Assembly (NCBI GenBank): GCA_045643165.1
Contig: JAZUKF010000211.1
Coordinates: forward strand, 1 to 34,583
Direction of reading: 5' to 3'
DNA: 34,583 nucleotides
From: SIG575 sp045643165
GTDB taxonomy: Bacteria > Bacillota > Clostridia > Oscillospirales > Acutalibacteraceae
Positions within the stretch are counted from its first letter, which is position 1. Every line of letters begins with the position of its first letter. Both the position numbers and the translations under genes were made by a program. This document shows, one piece after another, positions 26,134 through 34,400 of the stretch. A model generated the notes under the pieces. That model did no database searches. It saw only the letters and a program-made list of their open reading frames with translations, and was not told the origin of the DNA.

Positions 26134-27303
26134 TTATATTCTCGCTACGCCTGTTTCACGTGCTGCCTTAGCAACGGCGGCGGCAACAGTTTTGCCGACT
26201 CTTTCGTCAAATGCTTTCGGGAGAATGTAATCAGGTCTTAATTCCTCGTCGGAAACAAGTGATGCAATGGCATTTGCAGCGGCTATCTTCATTTCCTCAT
26301 TGATATCGCTTGCTCTGACATCAAATGTACCTCTGAAAATTCCGGGGAATGCAAGAACATTGTTGATCTGATTCGGGAAATCGCTTCTTCCTGTTCCTAC
26401 AACCTTTGCACCTGCTTTAAGAGCGAGGTCAGGCATAATTTCCGGTGTGGGATTTGCCATTGCCATAACGATTGCATCGTCAGCCATGGACTGTACCATT
26501 TCTTCCGTTACACATCCGGGAGCGGATACACCGATGAAAATATCAGCACCCACAAGTGCATCTTTAAGGGAACCTCTCTTATGATTTTTATTTGTGAAGT
26601 CTGCGATATCCTGCTTTGCAGGTGCAAGGTCATCACCGTCGCAGATGATACCTTTACGGTCGCACATAATAACATCACCGATACCCATACTTACGAAAAG
26701 TTTTGCAATAGCAACACCTGCCGCACCTGCACCGTTAAATACTGCGGTGCAATTTTTAATATCTTTCTTAACGATTTTAAGAGCATTGATAAGAGCGGCA
26801 GAGCATACAACTGCTGTTCCGTGCTGATCATCATGGAAAATCGGAATATCTGTTTTCTCTTTAAGTTTCTTTTCAATTTCAAAACATCTGGGAGCGGCAA
26901 TATCCTCAAGGTTAATACCGCCGAAACTTCCGCTGATGAGTGCAACTGTATTTACAAACTCGTCAACATCCTTTGTCTTAACACAAAGCGGGAATGCATC
27001 TACATCACCGAACTCTTTAAAGAGAACGCATTTACCTTCCATAACGGGCATACCTGCTTCCGGTCCGATATCACCCAGACCGAGTACGGCAGTACCGTCT
27101 GTGATAACAGCACACAAATTCCATCTGCGGGTAAGTTCATAGGATTTATTTATATCCTTTTGAATTTCAAGACAGGGCTGTGCTACACCGGGAGTGTAAG
27201 CAAGTGAAAGATCTTCCTTATTATTTACTTTTGCACGGGCAACAACTTCAAGTTTACCCTTCCATTCTCCGTGAAGACGGAGAGATTCTTTTGCGTAATC
27301 CAT
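26134..27303 (-). CDS. NAD(P)-dependent malic enzyme
   Basis: This 389-residue short-form malic enzyme converts malate to pyruvate and CO2 with reduction of NAD(P). Key residues can be seen: Tyr36 in LAYTPGVA, Lys91 in EGKCVLF, metal ligands in INLEDIAAPRCFEIE (Glu133, Asp134) and FHDDQHGTA (Asp158, Asp159), and the dinucleotide loop FNGAGAAGVA (189-198). The length matches bacterial single-domain enzymes without the phosphotransacetylase extension. AAAGGA precedes the ATG. It is the last gene of the four-gene minus operon starting at glpK, 50 bp after the Ldh-family dehydrogenase. The cofactor (NAD or NADP) cannot be fixed by eye. The adjacent dehydrogenase could make malate from oxaloacetate, so the two may act in sequence. 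Confidence 0.93.
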   Translation of the reverse strand: MDYAKESLRLHGEWKGKLEVVARAKVNNKEDLSLAYTPGVAQPCLEIQKDINKSYELTRRWNLCAVITDGTAVLGLGDIGPEAGMPVMEGKCVLFKEFGDVDAFPLCVKTKDVDEFVNTVALISGSFGGINLEDIAAPRCFEIEKKLKEKTDIPIFHDDQHGTAVVCSAALINALKIVKKDIKNCTAVFNGAGAAGVAIAKLFVSMGIGDVIMCDRKGIICDGDDLAPAKQDIADFTNKNHKRGSLKDALVGADIFIGVSAPGCVTEEMVQSMADDAIVMAMANPTPEIMPDLALKAGAKVVGTGRSDFPNQINNVLAFPGIFRGTFDVRASDINEEMKIAAANAIASLVSDEELRPDYILPKAFDERVGKTVAAAVAKAARETGVARI

Positions 27304-27353
27304 TTTATTTTTCCTTTCTCAGCATACAAATTTAACTGCGGTGCTGACTAAAA

Positions 27354-28463
27354 TTATTTCTCCCAGGGGAATGTGTAATCAAGTTTAAGGTCATCACGAA
27401 CCTTGTTCATCTCTGCCTGAACAGCATCGTTAATCGGAACACCGCTGTCTTTACGGCTGAGCCATACTTCATACTCTTTTTCACCTGCGGAGTAAATTCT
27501 CTCTGCACCGGGGGCTTTCTTAGAAGCACGAACAGAGCGGATAATATCTCCCGCTTTCTTTCTTGTAAGTTCTTCACCGAGGAAATGATTTGTATCAATA
27601 GCGATGAAGAAATGTCCGAGATGATAAGGAGCAATATTTCCGTTTTCGTCTTTTCCGTCAAGGGCTTTACCGTAGTTACCGTCCTGAAGAACAGCGGAAA
27701 GGAGTTCAACTACCATTGCATAACCGTAACCTTTATATCCGCCCAGTGCTTCACCGATTCCGCCGAGAGTTGTAAGTGCAGCTGTGCCGTTTCTGATTTG
27801 CTTCAAAGCAACACCTGCATCACCTTCAACAGGCTTACCGTCAAGGTCAACTATTGTTCCGGGATGAACGTCCTCTTTAATTCTCTCATAATATTCAATT
27901 TTACCGTTCTGTGTGATTGATGTTGCACAGTCGAAAACAAAATCAAATTCTTCATCTGTGGGAATACCGATAGTAAGGGGGTTTGTTCCGAACATACCTT
28001 CAACACCGAATGTAGGTGCAACGGAAGGACGTGCGTTTGTACCGGTAATACCGATCATACCCTCTTTTGCAGCCATTGATGCATAATATCCTGCAATACC
28101 GTAATGGCATGAATTACGAACTGCAACCATACCTAAACCGTATTCCTTAGCCTTATCCATTGCCATTCTCATTGACTTGTATCCGATTACCTGTCCCATT
28201 CCGTCATGTCCGTCAACTACCGCAGTTGTGGGAGTTTCTTTAATGATTTCATAGTTTGTTACAGGGTTCTGGATGCCTTTAACAATTCTGTCAATGTAGA
28301 TTGGTTTGAAACGGTTACAACCATGAGATTCAATACCTCTTTTGTCTGACTCAAGAAGTACATCCGTACAGATTTCCGCATCTTTACGAGGTACTCCGAC
28401 ACCTACGAAAGCGTCTGTAATAAAGTCAGCTGCTGTTTTCCAATCAAGAACTACCTTTGCCAT
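27354..28463 (-). CDS. Malate/L-lactate dehydrogenase family (Ldh2/YlbC-type) oxidoreductase
   Basis: This 369-residue protein belongs to the NAD(P)H-dependent 2-hydroxyacid dehydrogenase family that includes malate, sulfolactate and ureidoglycolate dehydrogenases, unrelated to classical Rossmann malate dehydrogenases. Typical motifs are KRGIESHGCNRF with catalytic His47, NSCHYGIAGYYASMA with His120, TNARPSVAPTFGVEGMFGTNPL, and GGYKGYGYAMVVELLSA near the C-terminus. It would interconvert a 2-oxoacid and its hydroxyacid in the cytoplasm. AAAGGAG stands eight bases before the ATG. It lies 32 bp after the metallophosphoesterase and 50 bp before malic enzyme, in one operon. The exact substrate is not readable; malate is suggested by its neighbour. 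Confidence 0.9.
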   Translation of the reverse strand: MAKVVLDWKTAADFITDAFVGVGVPRKDAEICTDVLLESDKRGIESHGCNRFKPIYIDRIVKGIQNPVTNYEIIKETPTTAVVDGHDGMGQVIGYKSMRMAMDKAKEYGLGMVAVRNSCHYGIAGYYASMAAKEGMIGITGTNARPSVAPTFGVEGMFGTNPLTIGIPTDEEFDFVFDCATSITQNGKIEYYERIKEDVHPGTIVDLDGKPVEGDAGVALKQIRNGTAALTTLGGIGEALGGYKGYGYAMVVELLSAVLQDGNYGKALDGKDENGNIAPYHLGHFFIAIDTNHFLGEELTRKKAGDIIRSVRASKKAPGAERIYSAGEKEYEVWLSRKDSGVPINDAVQAEMNKVRDDLKLDYTFPWEK

Positions 28464-28495
28464 TTTTATGACTCCTTTATAAAAATATTTTTAAA

Positions 28496-29599
28496 CTATT
28501 TTGTGCCGAAGGGTGTAAACAAATTCAACAACCCTTCAATTATATATTTCGGAATATTTTTAACTCTTTCGCCTTTGCGGTAATGACGTTTATGAGGCGG
28601 AAAAATTTCCGTTTTCATTTCATCACAATACAAAATCGACTTCGTTTCAATATTCTTAATATCATTTTCATCAAGGGTAATCAATCTGACTCCCCTTTTT
28701 GCTCCGTCCCCACGGGATTCAAACCCACAGGTTCGTGTTGCACCCAGCAAAATTCCTTCATCCGTTTTTGAAAGATAATCGTTATAATGATCATGTCCGA
28801 AAAATACAGCCAATACATCATTCCGTTCAAGGAAAGCATCGTATTCACCCTTATTCTCCGTACCGCCACCAACACTTTTTACAAGTTCGCCGTCAACATA
28901 TTTTTCTTTATCAAGGACGAAATACTTACCTTTAAAATTGTGCTGTCCTTCAACCGCTCCGCTGACGGAAGCATCAACAGATGATAATACTTTTGTATAA
29001 ACTTCCTGCAAAGGAACGTGCTGAAAAATAATTGTGGGAATTTTCTTGCCGTTCTCCTTTTCAAGACGGATTGAATTATCCTTATACCTTTCAATCTGCT
29101 TCTCCGAAACAGGAACAATATCCGAACCGCTTGAACCTCTGCGTGAACCGGAATCAAAAAGATAAAGATTGAAAATAGTTTTTTCACCGCTTTTATCTTT
29201 TATTTCAACTCCGTAATCGCCGAAACCCTTTCGATAAGAAAACCTGAACGGTACAAGACATTCAGAATATTTTCGGTAACGGTTCATCTGATAAGTTTTC
29301 GGACAATACGTTTCCTCATCATGATTTCCGAAGCAAAAAACAAAGGGAATTTTCCTTCTGTTTACCGGAGAAACAACACCTTCAATGGCTTTCATAACGG
29401 AAAACGGTGTGGAAAGAAACCATCCTCCCGTAACCATATCCCCCGTCATAACCACAAGGTCCGGTTTATATTTATCCAAAACCGTTTCAACAAATTCCAT
29501 CGGTTCAGAATACGGTTGGTCGGAATTATGCCAATCGGTAATATGTAAAATACTGAATTTTCCGTTTTTGTCAAATTTCAGTATTTTTTTATTATGCAT
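28496..29599 (-). CDS. Cytoplasmic calcineurin-like metallophosphoesterase
   Basis: This 367-residue protein has all metallophosphoesterase motifs: Asp22 and His24 in HITDWH, Asp54 in MTGDMV, GNHDE (91-95), His194 in FQHVPL and GHDHYND (268-274). No signal peptide is seen. I place the start at the ATG at 29599, which overlaps the glpK stop by 8 nt (ATGCATAA); the longer frame from 29632 would overlap glpK by 41 nt. This tight overlap implies translational coupling to glycerol kinase. The family includes cyclic nucleotide, glycerophosphodiester and protein phosphatases, so a role on a glycerol-phosphate compound is suggested by context, not by the sequence itself. It is not close in sequence to the other phosphoesterase at 7605-8918. 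Confidence 0.85.
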   Translation of the reverse strand: MHNKKILKFDKNGKFSILHITDWHNSDQPYSEPMEFVETVLDKYKPDLVVMTGDMVTGGWFLSTPFSVMKAIEGVVSPVNRRKIPFVFCFGNHDEETYCPKTYQMNRYRKYSECLVPFRFSYRKGFGDYGVEIKDKSGEKTIFNLYLFDSGSRRGSSGSDIVPVSEKQIERYKDNSIRLEKENGKKIPTIIFQHVPLQEVYTKVLSSVDASVSGAVEGQHNFKGKYFVLDKEKYVDGELVKSVGGGTENKGEYDAFLERNDVLAVFFGHDHYNDYLSKTDEGILLGATRTCGFESRGDGAKRGVRLITLDENDIKNIETKSILYCDEMKTEIFPPHKRHYRKGERVKNIPKYIIEGLLNLFTPFGTK

Positions 29600-31103
29600 G
29601 TTCTTCCCAATCCATAGAACGCTGTACGGCACGTTTCCAGCCGTTACAGAGTCTGTCTCTTTCTTCCTTATCCATTACAGGGAAGAATACACGGTCAATC
29701 TCACGAAGTTCTTCAAGTTCATCTGTCGATTCCCAGAATTTTACCGCAAGACCTGCAAGAAATGCAGCACCCAAAGCGGTGGTTTCAACCATTTTAGGAC
29801 GGTTTACCGGTGTTCTGATAAGGTCAGACTGAATTTGCATCATAATATTACTTACACTTGCACCGCCGTCAACACGTAATTCCGCAAGTTTTATTCCGGA
29901 ATCGCTGTTCATGGCTTCAAGCAAATCATTCATTTGATATGCGATACTTTCAAGTACACTTCTTGCAATATGAGCACGGTTTACACCTCTCGTAAGTCCC
30001 ACAATGCATCCTCTGGCGTACATATCCCAATAAGGAGCACCGAGGCCGGTGAAAGCAGGTACAAGATAAATACCGTTTGCATTTTCAACACTTTCCGCAA
30101 GTTCATCACAACGAGCGGCATTATCTATAAGATGAAGTTCATCACGAAGCCACTTGATAACAGAGCCGGCATTAAATGCACTGCCTTCTATGGAATATGT
30201 TACTTTTCCGTCAAGTCCCCATGCAACACCGGAAACAAGATTGTTTTCGGAAACTACACGTTTGTCGCCTGTGTTCATAAGAAGGAAACAGCCTGTTCCG
30301 TATGTATTTTTTGCCTGACCGGGATTAAAACAACCCTGACCGAACAATGCGGCAGGCTGGTCGCCGATGGCACTGCAAACAGGAACGCCTGCAAGTTCTT
30401 CAAGACCGATAATATTATCTCCCACATATCCGTAAACTTCACTTGACTGCTTAACTTCGGGAAGCATACTCATGGGAATTTCCAGTTCTTTACAAAGATA
30501 CTCATCCCAGCAAAGTTTATCAACATCAAAAATCATCGTTCTTGAAGCATTGGAATAATCCGTTACATGAACTTTACCGCCGGTAAGGTTCCAGATAAGC
30601 CATGTATCAATGGTGCCAAACAGAAGATCGCCTTTTTCGGCAAGTTCTCTTGCACCGTCAACATTATCGAGAATCCACTTGATTTTAGTAGCGGAAAAAT
30701 AAGCATCAATAAGAAGTCCCGTTTTTTCCTTAACATAGGGTTCAAGACCTCTTTCTTTCAATTCCTCGCAATAAGAAGCGGTTCTTCTGCACTGCCATAC
30801 TATTGCATTGTAAACGGGTTTACCTGTATGCTTATTCCATACAATAGTAGTTTCACGCTGATTTGTAATGCCGATACCCGCAACCTGTTTCGGAGAATAT
30901 TCTCCGTCCAAAAAGAGTTGAGTTATTGAGTTAAACTGCGTGTAGAGAATTTCCATAGGATCATGCTCTACCCAACCGGCATTGGGATAAATCTGATTAA
31001 ATTCCTTCTGTGCTTTCGCAACAATGGAACCTTTTTTGTTAAATAAAACAGCTCTTGAACTCGTCGTACCCTGGTCAAGAGAAAGAATGAAACGCTCTGC
31101 CAT
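29592..31103 (-). CDS. glpK: Glycerol kinase
   Basis: This 503-residue protein is a full-length FGGY-family glycerol kinase that phosphorylates glycerol with ATP to sn-glycerol-3-phosphate in the cytoplasm. Visible motifs are LDQGTTSSRAVLF (9-21), GWVEHDP (43-49), GITNQRETT (78-86), VWQCRRT (102-108) and, late in the protein, VDGGASVSNIMMQIQSD and ETTALGAAFLAG. The segment before GDQPAALFGQ lacks the histidine that HPr phosphorylates in enterococcal/bacillar enzymes (it reads YGYVGDNIIG). AAGGGGCGG lies just before the ATG. It is the first gene of a four-gene operon and has a promoter and a 130-nt leader with a terminator-like hairpin. No glpF facilitator or glpD dehydrogenase is seen in the window. 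Confidence 0.96.
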   Translation of the reverse strand: MAERFILSLDQGTTSSRAVLFNKKGSIVAKAQKEFNQIYPNAGWVEHDPMEILYTQFNSITQLFLDGEYSPKQVAGIGITNQRETTIVWNKHTGKPVYNAIVWQCRRTASYCEELKERGLEPYVKEKTGLLIDAYFSATKIKWILDNVDGARELAEKGDLLFGTIDTWLIWNLTGGKVHVTDYSNASRTMIFDVDKLCWDEYLCKELEIPMSMLPEVKQSSEVYGYVGDNIIGLEELAGVPVCSAIGDQPAALFGQGCFNPGQAKNTYGTGCFLLMNTGDKRVVSENNLVSGVAWGLDGKVTYSIEGSAFNAGSVIKWLRDELHLIDNAARCDELAESVENANGIYLVPAFTGLGAPYWDMYARGCIVGLTRGVNRAHIARSVLESIAYQMNDLLEAMNSDSGIKLAELRVDGGASVSNIMMQIQSDLIRTPVNRPKMVETTALGAAFLAGLAVKFWESTDELEELREIDRVFFPVMDKEERDRLCNGWKRAVQRSMDWEEHA

Positions 31104-31129
31104 ATTTACCGCCCCTTTTCATATTTAAT

Positions 31130-31195
31130 AAAAAAGAGAGAAACAGCCACAACTTACCCCGGCTTACGCAGAGGTAAATCGCTTCTATTTCTCTC
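31130..31195 (-). promoter_or_regulatory. Leader hairpin of glpK, candidate transcription attenuator
   Basis: On the minus strand GAGAGAAA (31195-31188) pairs with UUUCUCUC (31143-31136). Inside it a second 17-nt arm pairs almost fully with its partner, with only two adjacent A-G mismatches, leaving a 10-nt loop (UGCGUAAGCC). Six U (31135-31130) follow. The element lies between the promoter (31247-31275) and the glpK start, so transcription would stop here unless antitermination occurs. In Bacillus, GlpP antiterminates at such a leader; whether that is the case here is an inference. Confidence 0.65.
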
Positions 31196-31246
31196 ATAAT
31201 CTCCATAGAAAACACTCAAATTCTATTTTATTCTATAACATTATAT

Positions 31247-31275
31247 ATCATAAACCTTTATTTGTAAAATGTCAA
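31247..31275 (-). promoter_or_regulatory. Strong promoter of the glpK operon
   Basis: On the minus strand TTGACA (31275-31270) and TATGAT (31252-31247) are 17 bases apart. The expected start near 31240 would give a leader of about 135 nt containing the terminator-like hairpin. Confidence 0.85.
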
Positions 31276-31360
31276 TAAATATTTGAAAAATTTACTTATA
31301 CAGTCGAAATTTTTCTTCTGCAAAAATCTTTATGTCTGTTAATCTATTGTCTGCTGTCTG

Positions 31361-31395
31361 AAAAAAACAGGCTGACGATCGAATCAGCCTGTTTT
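31361..31395 (-). terminator. Intrinsic terminator of the LRR-lipase gene
   Basis: Two perfectly paired 12-base arms (31384-31395 and 31364-31375, AAACAGGCTGA core) enclose an 8-base loop, followed on the minus strand by seven T (31367-31361, overlapping the stem base). It is 57 bp after the stop of the surface protein gene. The gap 31104-31451 otherwise holds the glpK promoter and leader and no gene. Confidence 0.9.
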
Positions 31396-31451
31396 AAAAT
31401 TGTTGGTATTTTAATGAAATTTTCTCATTTCAAATAAATATTATGCAAGGA

Positions 31452-34400
31452 TTATTTATACCAAATCCAGCCGAAGAGGAAGATAACAATCAACCACTGA
31501 CCGAAGGAATATTTTACATTTACCGTGCAGGTGTCGGAAACGGTGTTACCGATTTCATCTGTACCTGTGCAAGTAATAGTAACCGAACCTTTTTTCACAC
31601 CGTAAACATTGCCGTTTTCATCAACGGTAGCAATGTTTTCGTCAGATGACGAATATTCAAGAGAATAATTTATACCGGGTTCAACATCAATTTGCGGAGA
31701 GAGATTTAAGGTTTTACGTAAATTGATATTTGTATCAGGAAGTGTTATTTTATTTAGTCCCGGAACAAATACAAATTTTGCAACAAGATTGATATTTTCT
31801 TTAGCAACAAACGAATATTCCGAATCGGAAGAAACAAGAACGCCGTTTTGATACCAGCCAAGAAAATCTCCGCCTTTTTCCGTCTTTTCGGCTTTAAGGT
31901 TTACATAATCACCGCTTGATACAGTTATTGACTCCGAAGCAAATCCGCCATTTTCAACATTCACCGTAATTGAAACAGGCTTTACCTCTTCGCCGATCTG
32001 AGAGGCTTCAAGAATATTACCTTTTTCATCTTCAAGTGTATAATCTTCAAGTACAAAATCATCCGTACCCATTTCACCGGTCATGGTAAATCCGTCGGTG
32101 ATATTTACATCGAAGAAATTGGATCTTGCAACCTCATTACCATCATTATCAAAAGTTGAAACGGTATAATCCATTTTACCTGTATCGTTACCGATAAGTT
32201 TGATTTCATAATCGCCGTCGGAGGGAATCCAGAATTGTTTTGATTCACCCTCAACTGTCATAACAACAGAATTTTCTTTAGCCGCAACAGTTTCATCAAC
32301 AATATTATCAACTATTTTCCCCACAAGTTCCCCTGTTGTTTTATCATAAATTTCCACATCAACAGGGCAGTTAACAGAATTTTCAAATCCTTTTCGATCT
32401 TTCTTTATCTGGCTTTCACTCATTGACATCATAAATGCACAGTAAGTTTCGGCTCTGTGAGCATCTTCAAAATAATTCGCCCATATTCCGTTATTATTAC
32501 CTACAAAATAATTAACAATATCCCCAATGACAGATGAAGTCCCTATTTTTTTAATTGTAAAAGCAGCAATTAATTCCGACTTTGCTTCCTCTTTTTGCTT
32601 GCTTCCTTTTTTACCGGCACAATACTTGCATAATGTATTATTAAAGAACTGCTGAATTGATATTTTATCACCAAAATATTTAAAATCTTTTTTGTACATT
32701 TTACCCACGTTGGGACAGTTTTTGAACATAGATTTGATTACTTTATATGTTGCTTCTTCACCCTTTGCAAAAGGTTTATATTTATCTCCGGTAAAGCGGG
32801 TAAAATGGTTTTGCATTTCATTAAGGTATGTACTGTAATTCTTTGTATTAGTTTTACTGGGCAGAACATAAGTTGTACCGTATCTGCCGTAATTCCAACC
32901 GTTGAGCATAACTTTTGTTACAAAATCTTCGGGATTTACGATATTGAAAATACGTTTATACTGATCGTAATTTCTTTCGGGAAGAGTTGTAACATTGGGA
33001 GTTGCGAAAGCATAGGTATATATATTTTCCGCATTTGCATACTGCTGATTTTTAATAAGGTCGGCGGCAACAAGGTTTGCCGTTGCGGCACCTCTTGAAT
33101 GACCGGTGATAAGGATTTTAAGGTTATCCTTGCTGACACCCGAAGATTTTATATAATCATCAAGTTTGTCCATTACATAATTCTTTGCGTTGTTAAATCC
33201 CTTATGTGTATCACCTGTACCGGGATCGAAGTTTGAATACCACTGGTCAAGATATGAACCGATAAAACCTGCAAAAACAAGAGTGTATTGCTTACCGTTT
33301 ACATTGATTTTTCTGTTTGCAAGAAAATAGTTAACTTCTTCCCTGCCGGCGGCGGGCTGGATTTCGATTCCGAACATACCCGTTTTTTCAAGTGCCGATT
33401 TTAAATTCGATTTATCTCCGTCATCGTAACCTATCATGGCAAATTGAGAACACAATCTGGCTAAATTGTGATTATAATTTTTGGAATCAGATTTAAACCA
33501 TTCTTGCTTGAAATTCAATGTTGTTGAGCCTTTTTCTTTGTCAATGACAAAGGAAACATCTTTATTGATGGCATCTCCTGAAAATATTACTACAACACCG
33601 GAAGGAATTGAATTTGAACCCTTTGATATACTATCCCATTGTGATTTTGTGCCGAGATAGTAAATATTTTTTAATCCGGTGCAACCGTAAAATGCAGAAC
33701 GTCCGATACTTGTTACACTGTTCGGGATCGTAATGCTTGTTAATCCGGTGCAACCGTCAAATGCTCCATATCCGATACTTGTTACACTGTCCGGGATAAC
33801 TGTATTTTTACATCCTGCGATTAAAGTGTTGGTTTTTGTTTTAATTATCGCATTACAGTTATTTCGGCTGTCATACACCTTATTTTTGCTGTCAACGGAA
33901 ATACTTGTTAATCCGGCGCAATCTTCAAATGCAGAATTTCCGATACTTGTTACGCTGTTCGGGATTGTTATTCTTGTTAATCCGGTGCAACATCTAAATG
34001 CATCTACTCCGATACTTGTTACACTGTTCGGGATAGTGATGCTTGTTAATTCTTTGCAATAAGCAAATGCACTTCCTGCAATAGTTTTAGTACCGGATTT
34101 TATTGAATAACTTCCGGATATTGATTGTTTTGCTTCAATCAAATGATTACCGATATACAAAACTCCGTCTTTCCAATTTGATGAATTATTGTAATATCCG
34201 GTATTGGAAAATGCAGAACCTCCGATACTTGTTACGCTGTTCGGGATTGTTATGCTTGTTAATCCGGTGCAACCTTCAAATGTAGAATATCCGATACTTG
34301 TTACGCTGTTCGGGATTGTTATTCTTGTTAATCCGGTGCAACCTTCAAATGTAGAATATCCGATACTTGTTACGCTGTTCGGAATTGTTACGCTTGTTAA

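Noticed and set aside
26581..27207. 208-residue plus-strand open frame within malic enzyme
   Set aside because: It lies antisense inside a well-supported enzyme gene with all catalytic motifs, and its Cys-rich translation resembles no family.
29934..30446. 170-residue plus-strand open frame within glpK
   Set aside because: Antisense shadow of glpK; it has no ribosome binding site or recognisable domain.
34160..34160. TTG at 34160 as the start of the LRR-lipase protein
   Set aside because: The frame continues open upstream to the window edge with the same LRR repeats, and TTG is the Leu of an LRR cassette (GVLYIGNHL). No ribosome binding site is near.
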